A DNA stretch of 64,000 bases from Pelosinus sp. IPA-1 (GCF_030269905.1 NZ_BSVC01000002.1:532419-596418); one strand, 5' to 3'; positions 10,077 through 19,814 are shown, counted from the stretch's first letter. Numbers and translations are program-made. The notes: generated by a model not told the origin, from the letters alone.

Positions 10077-11034
10077 GTACATAAATCTATTTATTACGAT
10101 TTTCTTATTTATTGTCTTATTTGCTGTCGGATCAGGGCTTTACACTGGTTTCTTTTCAGCGCAAGTGCTATTAAATATGTTAATTGATAATTCCTTTTTA
10201 ATTATTACCTCTATTGGAATGACCTTTGTTTTAATTATTGGCGGTATTGATATATCCATCGGCTCAGTCATCGCATTAGTATGTATGTTGTCAGCTTATT
10301 TACTTGAAATGCAGCATTGGAGTCCCTTTATAGTGATTCCTGTAATGCTGATTATGGGCTCTCTTTTTGGCCTTGCACAAGGTAGTTTTATTCATTTTTT
10401 CAATATACAGCCTTTTATTGTTACCCTTGCAGGGATGTTCTTAGCTAGAGGATTATGTTATGTCATAAGTATTGATACCATTATGATTACGGATCCCTTT
10501 TATCAGCAAATTGCTACTTATCGAATTCCCTTGCCTTTTGACACCTTTATTTCAATTAGTGTTCTTATTGCTGGAGCCTTAGTCTTAGCAGCATTGTATC
10601 TTATTAACTACACTAAGTTTGGACGTACTGTATATGCCATTGGTGGCAATGCCCAATCCGCTATGTTAATGGGGTTGCCAGTTGGGAGAACAAAAGTATT
10701 AGTATATGCTTTTAATGGATTTTGTTCCGCCCTGGCTGGGATTGTATTTAGTTTCTATATGCTTTCTGGTTATGGATTACATGCTGTTGGTTTAGAGATG
10801 GATGCCATTGCATCGGCAGTAATTGGTGGAACACCCCTGACGGGGGGAGTTGGCTTTGTGACAGGAACTGTCTTTGGAGTCTTAATTCAAGGGGTTATAC
10901 AAACTCTCATTATGTTCCAAGGTACGTTAAGTTCTTGGTGGACTAAGATTGCGATTGCATTCCTATTGTGTATATTTATCGTATTGCAGAGAGTTATTAT
11001 TGCGCGAAAAGAACGTACTAAAGCAATTGCATAA
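10051..11034 (+). CDS. Sugar ABC transporter permease (YjfF-like)
   Basis: Second permease of 327 aa. ATG 10051 follows AAAGGGGGG and overlaps the upstream gene; a start at 10012 lacks a ribosome site and would add 13 unrelated residues. It carries the same family core ([20 protein letters not shown]) and a glycine-rich [12 protein letters not shown] segment near the C-terminus. It would pair with the preceding permease to form the membrane pore. Gene overlap indicates translational coupling and equal dosage of the two subunits. Confidence 0.93.
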   Translation: MKRMQLSYKYINLFITIFLFIVLFAVGSGLYTGFFSAQVLLNMLIDNSFLIITSIGMTFVLIIGGIDISIGSVIALVCMLSAYLLEMQHWSPFIVIPVMLIMGSLFGLAQGSFIHFFNIQPFIVTLAGMFLARGLCYVISIDTIMITDPFYQQIATYRIPLPFDTFISISVLIAGALVLAALYLINYTKFGRTVYAIGGNAQSAMLMGLPVGRTKVLVYAFNGFCSALAGIVFSFYMLSGYGLHAVGLEMDAIASAVIGGTPLTGGVGFVTGTVFGVLIQGVIQTLIMFQGTLSSWWTKIAIAFLLCIFIVLQRVIIARKERTKAIA

Positions 11035-11084
11035 TAGAACCTGAGATGTCGAAAATACCGTTGTTGAAGAAGGGAGAAATTACA

Positions 11085-11777
11085 TTGTTAAAAGAGTTGA
11101 AAAAGGCAGTTTTGGAAGCCAATTTAGAACTGCAGAAAAATGGCCTGGTGTTATATACTTGGGGGAACGCAAGTGGAATTGACAGAGAAAAAGGTTTGGT
11201 TGTTATTAAACCAAGCGGCGTAGATTATGATAAAATGCGTCCCCAAGACATGGTAGTTGTCGATTTATTTGGAAATCAAGTAGAAGGGGACCTTAGACCT
11301 TCGTCAGATACACCCACTCATTTGGTTTTGTACCGTAACTTCTTAACAATTGGTGGAGTTGTTCATACTCACTCAACTTATGCCACCATATGGGCACAAG
11401 CTGCAAAATCCATCCCAGCCTTTGGAACTACACATGCGGATTATTTTTATGGTGAGGTACCTTGTACACGAACTTTGAAAGAAGAAGAAATACAAGGAAA
11501 TTATGAAGAAGAAACAGGCAATGTAATAATAGAATCCTTTATCAATAAAGAGGTTAGACATGTGCCTAGTGTTTTGGTTGCTAATCATGGGCCTTTTTCT
11601 TGGGGGAAAGACGCTCATGAAGCGGTATATCATGCTACCGTATTAGAAGAGGTTGCCAAGATGGCTCTTTATACATCACAGTTGAAAGAAGATGGCAAAA
11701 GCATTGATTCTGTATTATTAGATAAACATTTCTTGCGGAAACATGGCAGTGACGCTTACTATGGACAAAAAAAATAA
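11085..11777 (+). CDS. araD: L-ribulose-5-phosphate 4-epimerase
   Basis: Cytoplasmic zinc enzyme that converts L-ribulose 5-phosphate to D-xylulose 5-phosphate, feeding the pentose phosphate pathway. TTG 11085 is taken as start: GAAGGGAG lies just upstream, and the resulting protein (230 aa, beginning [15 protein letters not shown]) matches the family length. The ATG at 11046 has no ribosome site. Family features are [15 protein letters not shown], the metal-binding [10 protein letters not shown] and [13 protein letters not shown], and NHGPFSWG. As the last gene of the transporter operon, it indicates that the imported sugar ends as a pentose phosphate, favouring arabinose-type substrates. 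AraA and AraB are not in the window. Confidence 0.93.
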   Translation: MLKELKKAVLEANLELQKNGLVLYTWGNASGIDREKGLVVIKPSGVDYDKMRPQDMVVVDLFGNQVEGDLRPSSDTPTHLVLYRNFLTIGGVVHTHSTYATIWAQAAKSIPAFGTTHADYFYGEVPCTRTLKEEEIQGNYEEETGNVIIESFINKEVRHVPSVLVANHGPFSWGKDAHEAVYHATVLEEVAKMALYTSQLKEDGKSIDSVLLDKHFLRKHGSDAYYGQKK

Positions 11778-11879
11778 GAAAAGACTTAGCTTGTGCCAAA
11801 TCCTCGGACGCAGGCAGAAGCTTTAGTCGTTCTTGCTTGGAACCAGAAAGTGTTATACTTTCTGATTCCGTAAAAAAAA
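11773..11879 (+). repeat. 3'-UTR repeat, copy A
   Basis: About 107 nt, nearly the same as 21115-21220 and partly the same as the reverse complement of 27372-27430. It begins over the araD stop codon and ends with GATTCCGTAAAAA just before a terminator. A conserved hairpin is visible (GGAACCAGAAAG paired with CTTTCTGATTCC, with one C/A mismatch). The first hairpin of copy B is decayed here. Confidence 0.8.
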
Positions 11880-11886
11880 CACAAGA

Positions 11887-11925
11887 GACCTTATCAACCA
11901 CTACGATCGGTTGATAAGGTCTTTT
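11887..11925 (+). terminator. Rho-independent terminator after araD
   Basis: Perfect 13-bp stem (GACCTTATCAACC / GGTTGATAAGGTC) followed by TTTT. It ends the sugar operon. Confidence 0.9.
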
Positions 11926-12040
11926 ATTAATACAGAAAAAAATAACTAGGAAATAATGAATTAGATGGAGAATGAATAGTGATGGTTACATTTTAGCAAA
12001 TTATAATGATAAGATAGAAAGAGCAATTGGAGGATAATGA

Positions 12041-13231
12041 ATGCGAACAATACAACCTATATTAATGCTGCTGATATTGATAATATCCTATGGGAATTGG
12101 CGCTTACTAGTGAAGTGGTTTCCTACTTGGAAGAGTTATATAAGTGGCACTATATATTGGCTAATGACAGCAGTATCCTGGTCGTTGGTTGGCGCTAGCT
12201 GGCTACTCCGTCCAGACAGTACATTTTATTATGAATGGATCATACCCCTGGTAGACCTTTCCTTTGTTTGGGTCATAGGCCAAATTCTTTTACTAGTATT
12301 TTTCCCTATTTTATTTGCTCTCAGAAAAATACTGCATAGGGTACGTACTACTGAAATAAGCAAAGACAATAAGGGAGTGGCGGATACTAGTCGCCGAACC
12401 TTTATACAAAGTATACTATATGCTGCTCCTGTATTAGCCTTAGGAGTAAGTGGGACAGGCGTATATTCGGCAGAAAAAGAGATGGTGGTCCGTCATTTTA
12501 CTTTGCCCTTTCCTGGACTTGATCAGGAACTAAAGGGGTTTAAAATTGCACAAATTAGTGATACTCATTTAGGTCCCTTTTTTACATTAGATCGATTCGA
12601 TGAAGTCATTCATTTGGTGATTCAAGAAAAACCAGATATGGTAGTAATTACAGGGGATTTAATTGATGATTTAAGCTTACTTGTCCCGGCTGTTGAAAAA
12701 CTCAATCAGATGGACGCCCTTATACCTTACGGCATCTATTTTTGCTGGGGCAATCATGAATATTTTCGAGACATAAATCGAATTCGAGTGGAACTAGGAA
12801 AAAGTAAGATTCATGTACTACAAAATAGTAATACACCGATAACTGTAGGAGCATCAACTTTTTATTTGTTGGGTGTTGATTATCCTTGGCCTGAAAATGT
12901 ATCAAAAAAAGATGCTATACGACAACAGTTTATGAAAAAAGCGGTCGAAAATATACCAAATGGAGCTTTTAAAGTGTTATTGGCACATCATCCAGACTTT
13001 CTTTTTGAGGGCTTTGCAGAAAAAATTCCTCTGACCTTGTCGGGGCATACCCATGGAGGTCAAGTCAATTTCTTAGGTCGTTCTTTGTTGCCAGTTAGCT
13101 ATTACTATATGCGTGGGCTTTACCAGGAAAACGATACTTATGGTTATGTTAATCCTGGAGCTGGTCAGTGGATCCCTTTTCGCCTAGGTTGTCCACCTGA
13201 AATTAGTATCTTCACTCTTGAAAACAAGTAA
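12041..13231 (+). CDS. Membrane-anchored metallophosphoesterase (YkuE/YaeI-like)
   Basis: Protein of 396 aa. An N-terminal part with about three hydrophobic helices (residues 1-100) is followed by a twin-Arg-like RRTF segment and another hydrophobic stretch (about 120-145). A calcineurin-like phosphoesterase domain follows from about 165. All metal-ligand motifs are present: SDTHLG, GDLIDD, GNHEYF, LAHHPD and SGHTHGGQ. Family members act on phosphodiester or pyrophosphate bonds of lipids at the membrane face; the substrate here is unknown. It stands alone with ribosome site TTGGAGG and is not obviously tied to the sugar genes on either side. Confidence 0.88.
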   Translation: MRTIQPILMLLILIISYGNWRLLVKWFPTWKSYISGTIYWLMTAVSWSLVGASWLLRPDSTFYYEWIIPLVDLSFVWVIGQILLLVFFPILFALRKILHRVRTTEISKDNKGVADTSRRTFIQSILYAAPVLALGVSGTGVYSAEKEMVVRHFTLPFPGLDQELKGFKIAQISDTHLGPFFTLDRFDEVIHLVIQEKPDMVVITGDLIDDLSLLVPAVEKLNQMDALIPYGIYFCWGNHEYFRDINRIRVELGKSKIHVLQNSNTPITVGASTFYLLGVDYPWPENVSKKDAIRQQFMKKAVENIPNGAFKVLLAHHPDFLFEGFAEKIPLTLSGHTHGGQVNFLGRSLLPVSYYYMRGLYQENDTYGYVNPGAGQWIPFRLGCPPEISIFTLENK

Positions 13232-13245
13232 GAGTAAGAAATTGA

Positions 13246-13274
13246 TTGGCTTGGTATGTTCTGTAGGGTATAAT
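13246..13274 (+). promoter_or_regulatory. Sigma-70 type promoter of ROK gene
   Basis: TTGGCT, a 17-nt spacer, then a perfect TATAAT at 13269-13274, located 57 nt before the ATG of the ROK regulator. Confidence 0.65.
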
Positions 13275-13331
13275 TTAGCTATTGAGCATGTAGAGTGAAA
13301 ATTTAAGCAAAAGTTGAGGATAGGAAGAAAG

Positions 13332-14594
13332 ATGAAAAGCCCTGGAAATAGTAAATATGTTAAAAAGTTAAATCGAATGACTATCGTGAACATTATTAAG
13401 GAAAATGAACTAATTTCTCGTCAACAAATAGCGGAGTTAACTGGCCTTACACCACCAGCAATTACAGGGATTATTCGTGAGTTAATTGATACTGGTTTTG
13501 TAAAAGAAGTTGGTTTAGGGGAATCACAAGGCGGGAGGAGACCTGTTAGCTTACAATTTAATAGTGAAGCAGGTTATGTAATTGGAATTGAAATCACGAG
13601 TCAAGAAATTACTGTTGCACTTGCCGACTTAAAAAACATGCCCACCTCGATTGAGCGTATGAAGGTTGCGATGAAGGATCCTAATGCTGCGGTTAAAGAA
13701 CTTATTCATATCATAAACCAAATTATTTTCCATGAAGAGCATAAATCAAAAAAATTCTTGGGGATCGCTATCGCATTTCCGGGTATGCTGCAGGGGCAGG
13801 AAGGCACAGTAAAGAGAGCGGTTAATTTAGGTAAAGAATGGAAAGGATTTCCCTTAAAATCGATATTAGAAAACCAATTTGCTATGCCCGTATTTATTGA
13901 GACAAATTCGAAGGTAGCGGCTTTGGGGGAAAAATGGTTCGGTGGTGGCACCAGTTGTGAAAATCTGATATATATAAACATGGGAGAAGGAATTAGTGCA
14001 GGCATAATTATGGGCGAATGTATTGTACAAGGGTCTCAAGGTTATGCTGGGCAAATCGGCCACACAGTCATGATTGAGCAGGGAGCATTGTGTAATTGTG
14101 GCAATCGTGGTTGTCTTGAAACCATATGCGGTATTCCTGCTATCTTGCGAAAGGTAAATACGGAGTTACCTTTTATTACTGGCGAAGATGCCTTAAAGAA
14201 GTATTTGGGCAGCGGAAAAGAGATTGGAATCAATGACATACTGGAAGTTGCTCTTAGAGAAGAATCTTATGCAAGAGAAGTGTTACGACAGGCTAGTCGG
14301 TATGTAGCGTTAGCAACTTCTCACATGATTAATCTTTATAATCCGGATGCAGTTTTTATCGGTGGAAAATTAGCTATGGTAGCCGAATTCTTTAGAGAAG
14401 AATTTCGTGAAGTGATCGCATCTCATACTTTTTCAGAAGTTGAAGATGCAACTGCTATTGTTATCTCGAAACTAGGTGCAGATTCAGGCGTGATAGGAGC
14501 ATGCGCCCTCGCTCTTAAAAAGATATTAAAAACACCTAACACGGAGATATTTGATGAGATAGTAGATGATAGAGAGCAAAAGTATAAAGGATGA
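13332..14594 (+). CDS. ROK-family transcriptional repressor (XylR/NagC type)
   Basis: Regulator of 420 aa. ATG 13332 follows AGGAAG; an upstream TTG at 13314 overlaps that ribosome site. An N-terminal winged helix (about residues 15-60, SRQQIAELTGLTPPAITGII) is fused to a sugar-kinase-like ROK domain. That domain has a glycine-rich NMGEGISAG segment and the zinc motif CNCGNRGCLE. Such proteins bind a sugar effector and repress adjacent catabolic operons. The neighbouring transporter and uxaB genes each carry the same AT-rich dyad upstream (14777-14803 and 16380-16406), so they are its likely targets. The effector is probably a uronate or pentose derivative. Confidence 0.9.
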   Translation: MKSPGNSKYVKKLNRMTIVNIIKENELISRQQIAELTGLTPPAITGIIRELIDTGFVKEVGLGESQGGRRPVSLQFNSEAGYVIGIEITSQEITVALADLKNMPTSIERMKVAMKDPNAAVKELIHIINQIIFHEEHKSKKFLGIAIAFPGMLQGQEGTVKRAVNLGKEWKGFPLKSILENQFAMPVFIETNSKVAALGEKWFGGGTSCENLIYINMGEGISAGIIMGECIVQGSQGYAGQIGHTVMIEQGALCNCGNRGCLETICGIPAILRKVNTELPFITGEDALKKYLGSGKEIGINDILEVALREESYAREVLRQASRYVALATSHMINLYNPDAVFIGGKLAMVAEFFREEFREVIASHTFSEVEDATAIVISKLGADSGVIGACALALKKILKTPNTEIFDEIVDDREQKYKG

Positions 14595-14673
14595 TAGCAG
14601 TTAATACTACCAACGATGTTGCTCTAAGGCTTAGATTGACGACAGGGTTTAGAGCGACTAACTAAGGTTGCAG

Positions 14674-14720
14674 ATAAAATGGTTTAAATCCTGATGTATT
14701 TAAGCTATTTTATTTTTTTT
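14674..14720 (+). terminator. Probable terminator after ROK gene
   Basis: AAAATGGTTTAAAT pairs with ATTTAAGCTATTTT with G-T wobbles, and a run of T follows. It lies in the 387-nt gap 14595-14981. That gap otherwise holds a weak hairpin at 14731-14759 (TTTCTGAAAA / TTTTTCAGAAA), the operator below, and no coding frame. Confidence 0.6.
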
Positions 14721-14776
14721 TATAAATTAATTTCTGAAAAGAAGGACTTTTTCAGAAAACATAGAATACATCATAA

Positions 14777-14803
14777 AAGATAGTTAATTAAGTTAAATAA
14801 GTA
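14777..14803. promoter_or_regulatory. Candidate ROK operator upstream of GPH transporter
   Basis: A 27-nt segment that matches the perfect palindrome at 16380-16406 in 22 of 27 positions. The right half, TTAATTAAGTTAAATAAGT, differs by one base. It lies about 180 nt before the transporter start. Assignment to the ROK protein is inference from location and shared sequence. Confidence 0.55.
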
Positions 14804-14981
14804 ACTGGTAAAATTTAATAAATCCTAAAGTTGGGGTAATCAGATAGATGAATAATACATCTTATCTGTTATATAAAATAATCTCTAATAGAAAGGAAAT
14901 AACTAATATTAAGGATTGATTCTTTGCAGAATACTTGTAGCACTATTTTCGAAATTGAAGAATTAAAGGAGGCAATAGTAA

Positions 14982-16325
14982 ATGAGCAAACTAACATTAA
15001 AAGAAAAGGTTTCTTATGGTCTAGGTGATTTTGGTAATGGGTTTATGTTCGATATGGGACAGATCTATTTGCTTAAATTTTATACGGATGTCTTTGGTAT
15101 TCCAGCAGCGGTAGCAGGAAGTATATTCCTACTTACCAAAATATTTGACGCGTTTATGGATCCAATCGCTGGTGCTTTTATTGATGCCAGAAAGTTTGAT
15201 CCTAATAAAGGGAAGTTCCGTGGGATGATGTTTGGAGGAAGTATTATTCTTGGTATTTTATCTGTATTTGTATTTTTATCTCCCGATTTCTCACCTACTG
15301 GAAAAATGATATTTGGTTATGCCACATATATGGCATGGGGCGTAGGATATTCTTTCACGAATGTTCCTTATGGTGCATTAGGTGCTTCAATGACACAAGA
15401 TCCCGTAGATCGGGCCTCCTTAGCATCGTGGCGTCAGGCTGGTTCTTTAGGAGCTTTATTAATAACCAGTGTAATGGTAGTTCCTCTTATTAAACAATTT
15501 TCTGATCCGCGTATTGGCTGGCCTGTAGTGGTTGCTCTTACTTCTGTGATTGGTATTACAGCGTTCTATTTCTGTTTTAAAAATTGCAAAGAAGTTATTC
15601 TTGGTAAAACAATTTCTTCTAATGAAAAATTTTCAGTTAAGGCGATGGCAAAGTCTGTATTTACCAATAGACCTTTATTGGCACTGATATTAATGACGAT
15701 CTTTACAATTTCCGCGTACAATATCAAATCGGCAATGATGATCTATTATTGTCAATATAATCTTGGCGATATCAGTTTGATGCCATATATTAGCTTTATT
15801 ACCATTGGTTGCTCCTGCGTAGGCATTACCTTTATCCCTAAATTGACAAAAAGATTTGGTAAGAAGAATACAGCACTCATTGGTTTTGGAATAAGTGCTG
15901 TTGCTGATTTAATTAACTTTTTAATTCCGGGAGATATTGTTACCTTTACCATATTAGCTAGTATTGCCTTCGTAGGTATCAGCATTCCTAATGGCGTTAC
16001 TTGGGCTTTTGTTTCTGATTCCATCGACTTTGGAGAATGGAAAACAGGTGAAAGAAGAGAAGGTATCACCTACTCATTCTTCAACTTTTCTCGAAAAATT
16101 GCCCAATCTGTTTCAGGTTTTGCTTCAGGCATCGGGTTATCTCTTGTTGGATATGTGCCAAATGCGGTGCAAACTGTAGAATCCCTAAGAGGAATAAAAG
16201 GTCTGTTACTTTTATATCCAGCAGTTACTATATTCTGTGCTGGCATAGTGATATTTTTCCTTTATACCTTAAGCGATAAAAGACATGGCGAGATTATTGC
16301 AGAACTAAAGGGAAAATCAGCATAA
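14982..16325 (+). CDS. GPH-family sugar/uronide:cation symporter
   Basis: Membrane carrier of 447 aa with about 12 hydrophobic helices and the glycoside-pentoside-hexuronide family pattern. Supporting segments are an N-terminal KVSYGLGDFGNGFMFD, FDAFMDPIAGAFIDA (about residues 55-70), and a conserved loop with DSIDFGEWKTGERREGI about 340-356. AAAGGAGG precedes the ATG. It lies directly before uxaB and uxaA, so the likely cargo is galacturonate, tagaturonate or a related pectin product, imported with H+ or Na+. The family includes both uronide and xyloside carriers, so the exact sugar is not certain. Confidence 0.9.
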   Translation: MSKLTLKEKVSYGLGDFGNGFMFDMGQIYLLKFYTDVFGIPAAVAGSIFLLTKIFDAFMDPIAGAFIDARKFDPNKGKFRGMMFGGSIILGILSVFVFLSPDFSPTGKMIFGYATYMAWGVGYSFTNVPYGALGASMTQDPVDRASLASWRQAGSLGALLITSVMVVPLIKQFSDPRIGWPVVVALTSVIGITAFYFCFKNCKEVILGKTISSNEKFSVKAMAKSVFTNRPLLALILMTIFTISAYNIKSAMMIYYCQYNLGDISLMPYISFITIGCSCVGITFIPKLTKRFGKKNTALIGFGISAVADLINFLIPGDIVTFTILASIAFVGISIPNGVTWAFVSDSIDFGEWKTGERREGITYSFFNFSRKIAQSVSGFASGIGLSLVGYVPNAVQTVESLRGIKGLLLLYPAVTIFCAGIVIFFLYTLSDKRHGEIIAELKGKSA

Positions 16326-16379
16326 AAAAATATTGTTTATTTGCAGGATTTCATTGTTCATAAAGCGAAAAAATACAAG

Positions 16380-16406
16380 AACTTATTTAATTAAATTAAA
16401 TAAGTT
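16380..16406. promoter_or_regulatory. Perfect 27-nt palindromic operator upstream of uxaB
   Basis: Two 13-bp arms (AACTTATTTAATT / AATTAAATAAGTT) around a central A. No T tract or GC stem suggests termination. A related copy lies before the transporter gene (14777-14803). It is AT-rich like known ROK operators. It is probably the repressor site for uxaBA. Confidence 0.65.
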
Positions 16407-16501
16407 ATTGTATTTGAAATTAACAATGTAGCATATGCGATAAAGAGACGAGTATTATACACTTGTTCTCAAAAATAAAAGGGATGTAGGGGGAGTATAT
16501 A

Positions 16502-18025
16502 ATGACAAGATTAAATCGTGCATTAGTCAATAGTGATTTCAAATTTCCTGTAGATGTAGAGGTTCAAAAATATCCTGATGCTTTACCAGAGAGAGTCATT
16601 CAATTTGGCGAAGGTAACTTTTTAAGGGCGTTTGCTGATTGGATGATCCATTTACTGAATCAGCAAAACTTATTTAATGGTCGCGTAGTGGTGGCACAAC
16701 CCATTAAAGAAGGCCTAGCTGATATGGTCAATGAACAAGATGGACTTTATACGTTATTGTTGCGCGGTCTGCGTGAGGGAAAGCCAGTCGAAGAAAAAGC
16801 AGTAATTAGCTCTATTAGCCGCTGCTTAAATCCTTACACACAATGGGATGCTTATTTAAAATGCGCAGAAGATCCATTGATTGAATATGTAATTTCCAAT
16901 ACTACAGAAGCGGGAATTACCTTTGACAAAGAGGATAAATTTGAAAATCAACCTCCGACTTCCTATCCAGGAAAACTTACATCTTATTTGTATCATCGTT
17001 ATCAATTCTTTAAGGGTGATGCCAGTAAAGGGATGGTTATTATTCCTTGCGAATTGATTGACCGCAATGGCGATAATTTAAAGAAAGCAGTTTTGCAATA
17101 TATAAAACTTTGGAATTTGCCAGAAGAGTTTGCGTGCTGGGTTGTTGGTAGTAATCATTTCTTAAATACTTTGGTGGATCGTGTTGTAACAGGTTATCCA
17201 AGAGAAGAAATAAAAGAAATCACCAACTTCTTAGGGTACACAGATTCTTTAGTAAACACAGGGGAATTATTTCATTTATGGGTTATTGAAGGACCTAAGG
17301 AATTGGCAGAAAGATTACCTTTCCACAAAATTGGCTTGCAAGTCATTTGGACAGAAGATATGACTCCTTATAGAACCCGTAAAGTAAGGATACTGAATGG
17401 AGCGCATACTGCATCAGTGCCAGCAGCATTTTTGTATGGCTTAGAAGCAGTTGGTGAAATGATGGATCATGAGGTAATGGGTAAGTATGTAAGGCAGATT
17501 ATTCAAGATGAGATTATCCCTTCTATTGATTTAGATAAAAATATGTTAGAAGAATTTGCAAATGCGGTAGTGGAACGATTCCAAAACCCTTATATTAAAC
17601 ATTATTTATTAAGCATTCTATTAAACTCTTCTTCTAAATTTAAGGCTCGGGTTCTACCATCTATCATTGAATATCATAAGTTAAATGGAACTTTGCCGAA
17701 GAAATTGGTTTTCTCCTTAGCTGCATTGATTGCCGTGTACAAAGATGGAAAAATTGATGGTACTGGAATGAAGGCAACTAGAGAAAAAGGTGAATTTATC
17801 ATGAAAGATGATATGTGGGCATTAGAATTTTTTGCCGCCACATGGTCGAATTTCGATGGTAGTAAACAATCTGCCCAAGAGGTTGCAGCAAAAGTATTGA
17901 AAAACACACAATTGTGGGATAAAGATTTGTCTGAAATTGAAGGTTTTGTAGAGACTCTAGGAGAGTATTTATATAAAATTGTTAACGTGGGCATGCAAAA
18001 AACAGTTGCAGAATTGATTAGCTAA
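16502..18025 (+). CDS. uxaB: Tagaturonate reductase (altronate oxidoreductase)
   Basis: NAD-dependent enzyme of 507 aa reducing D-tagaturonate to D-altronate in galacturonate breakdown. It belongs to the long-chain mannitol dehydrogenase family: the N-terminal IQFGEGNFLRAF is the nucleotide-binding glycine motif (about residues 33-44). The catalytic Lys-x4-Asn-x2-His pattern is in KVRILNGAHT (about 295-305). A strong start lies behind GGGATGTAGGGGG. It is followed 31 nt later by uxaA. Uronate isomerase (UxaC) and the KDG kinase/aldolase needed to complete the pathway are not in this window. Confidence 0.95.
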   Translation: MTRLNRALVNSDFKFPVDVEVQKYPDALPERVIQFGEGNFLRAFADWMIHLLNQQNLFNGRVVVAQPIKEGLADMVNEQDGLYTLLLRGLREGKPVEEKAVISSISRCLNPYTQWDAYLKCAEDPLIEYVISNTTEAGITFDKEDKFENQPPTSYPGKLTSYLYHRYQFFKGDASKGMVIIPCELIDRNGDNLKKAVLQYIKLWNLPEEFACWVVGSNHFLNTLVDRVVTGYPREEIKEITNFLGYTDSLVNTGELFHLWVIEGPKELAERLPFHKIGLQVIWTEDMTPYRTRKVRILNGAHTASVPAAFLYGLEAVGEMMDHEVMGKYVRQIIQDEIIPSIDLDKNMLEEFANAVVERFQNPYIKHYLLSILLNSSSKFKARVLPSIIEYHKLNGTLPKKLVFSLAALIAVYKDGKIDGTGMKATREKGEFIMKDDMWALEFFAATWSNFDGSKQSAQEVAAKVLKNTQLWDKDLSEIEGFVETLGEYLYKIVNVGMQKTVAELIS

Positions 18026-18056
18026 TCAATTCTACAACCAATAGGAGGTTTTTATT

Positions 18057-19547
18057 TTGTTATTAAATCAAATTAGTCGCCATGATAATGTTGCTGTAGC
18101 GATTGAAGAGCTTACAGTGGGCCAAAGTTATACGGTAGGATCTACTACGGTATCACCGAAGGTTACCATTCCGAAAGGGCATAAAGTCGCTTTAGAAGAT
18201 ATTCCCGCAGGAAAAAACATTGTGAAATATGGATTTCCTATTGGGCATGCTACAGAAGATATAAAAATAGGGGAATGGATTCATTCTCATAATGTAAAAA
18301 CCAATTTAGGAGAAATTCTAGAGTACCAGTATCATCCTGAAGGAGTAGAAAGTCCTGACCAAAAGACCATTCCAGCTACTTTTGCTGGGTATCGTAGAAA
18401 GAATGGTCGGGTTGGCGTGCGAAATGAAATATGGATTATTCCTACTGTTGGCTGCGTCAACCGGACGGCACAACTTATTGCCAAAGGTGCAAATGATGTA
18501 AGTAAGGCGGTAGAAAATATAGATGGGGTTTATGAATTTACCCATCCATATGGCTGTTCTCAATTAGGAGAAGATCAAAGTAATACCCAGAAGATTCTTG
18601 CAGATTTAGTCAATCATCCGAATGCAGCTGGCGTTTTAGTACTAGGTCTTGGGTGTGAAAACAATCATATTGAAGAATTTAAAAAAGTGCTAGGGCAGTA
18701 TGATAATGAACGAGTGAAGTTTTTAGCTGCACAAGATGTAGAAGACGAAGTAGAGTGCGGTATAAAATTAGTTGAGGAGCTGATCGCCCAGGCTGCAATG
18801 GATAAAAGGGAAGCCTGCCCCATTTCAGAACTTGTTGTAGGACTGAAATGTGGTGGTTCTGATGGCTTTTCTGGTATTACTGCCAATCCATTAGTTGGTG
18901 AATTTTCCGATAAGCTGGTTGCAAATGGAGGTACTTCGATTCTGACGGAAGTACCAGAGATGTTTGGTGCCGAAACCATTCTGATGGATCGTGCCGAAAA
19001 TGAAGAGGTTTTTGGAAAAATCGTTCACTTAATTAATGATTTTAAGCAGTATTATGAAGATCACAATCAGCCTATTTATGAAAATCCATCCCCGGGTAAT
19101 AAGAAAGGTGGCATAACTACTTTAGAAGAAAAATCCTTAGGCTGTACGCAAAAAGGCGGTCGCAGCAAGGTTGTTGACGTACTTGGGTATACAGATGTGG
19201 TAAAAAAGAAAGGGCTTACCTTGCTCAGTGCACCTGGTAACGATATGGTAGCAGCAACTGCCCTTGCAGCCTCTGGCTGCCAAATTATCTTGTTTACAAC
19301 AGGCAGGGGAACTCCTCTAGGAACAGCTGTGCCGACGATGAAAATCGCGACGAATAGTGAAATTTACCAAAGGAAATCCAATTGGATGGATTTTGATGCA
19401 GGCGTTTTATTACAAGGACAATCAATGGACTCGGTAGCAGAACAATTGTTGCTTCACGTTATTGAGGTAGCTTCTGGACGTTTTACTAAGTCAGAAGAAA
19501 TGGGATTTCGTGAAATTGCCATATTTAAAAATGGAGTCACATTGTAA
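18057..19547 (+). CDS. uxaA: Altronate dehydratase
   Basis: Iron-dependent dehydratase of 496 aa converting D-altronate to 2-keto-3-deoxygluconate. It starts at TTG 18057 after AGGAGG. The N-terminal SAF domain (about residues 10-95) is followed by the large UxaA catalytic domain with GYRRKNGRVGVRNEIWIIP, THPYGCSQLGED, LGLGCENN, GLKCGGSDGFSG and a C-terminal TTGRGTPLGTAVPT segment. It acts directly after UxaB, and the genes are adjacent on one strand. Family length is about 495 aa, so it is full length. Confidence 0.96.
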   Translation: MLLNQISRHDNVAVAIEELTVGQSYTVGSTTVSPKVTIPKGHKVALEDIPAGKNIVKYGFPIGHATEDIKIGEWIHSHNVKTNLGEILEYQYHPEGVESPDQKTIPATFAGYRRKNGRVGVRNEIWIIPTVGCVNRTAQLIAKGANDVSKAVENIDGVYEFTHPYGCSQLGEDQSNTQKILADLVNHPNAAGVLVLGLGCENNHIEEFKKVLGQYDNERVKFLAAQDVEDEVECGIKLVEELIAQAAMDKREACPISELVVGLKCGGSDGFSGITANPLVGEFSDKLVANGGTSILTEVPEMFGAETILMDRAENEEVFGKIVHLINDFKQYYEDHNQPIYENPSPGNKKGGITTLEEKSLGCTQKGGRSKVVDVLGYTDVVKKKGLTLLSAPGNDMVAATALAASGCQIILFTTGRGTPLGTAVPTMKIATNSEIYQRKSNWMDFDAGVLLQGQSMDSVAEQLLLHVIEVASGRFTKSEEMGFREIAIFKNGVTL

Positions 19548-19568
19548 AAAAAGGAAAGAGTAAAGTAG

Positions 19569-19620
19569 GACAACGGTTTATCGGGCATTTCTATGCCTCA
19601 AAACCGTTGTCCTATGTTTT
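19569..19620 (+). terminator. Rho-independent terminator after uxaA
   Basis: Long stem in which AGGACAACGGTTT pairs with AAACCGTTGTCCT, with an inner GGCAT/ATGCC stem, followed by ATGTTTTTT. Confidence 0.8.
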
Positions 19621-19668
19621 TTAGGGGTTAACTTCATGGGGCAGTAGTAAAAAAAGGGGAGGAGTGTA

Positions 19669-19719
19669 ATGTATTTTGTATTTTCGGCTAAAAACCATTG
19701 TTTTTTCAGGGATTTATGA
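19669..19719 (+). other. Possible 16-residue leader ORF before dicarboxylate carrier gene
   Basis: A short frame begins with ATG behind a strong GGGGAGGAG site and ends with TGA, about 95 nt before the carrier gene. The peptide would start MYFVFSAKNH. It could be a leader peptide or a chance frame; nothing else supports it. Confidence 0.2.
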
Positions 19720-19814
19720 TATCTTTTTATGTATGGCTATAGTAGGAACTCTAAAAGTGAAGTTTTTAACTTAGTGAAATGAGTTACTTTAGTTAAGGGA
19801 GGAAGGAAAAATCA

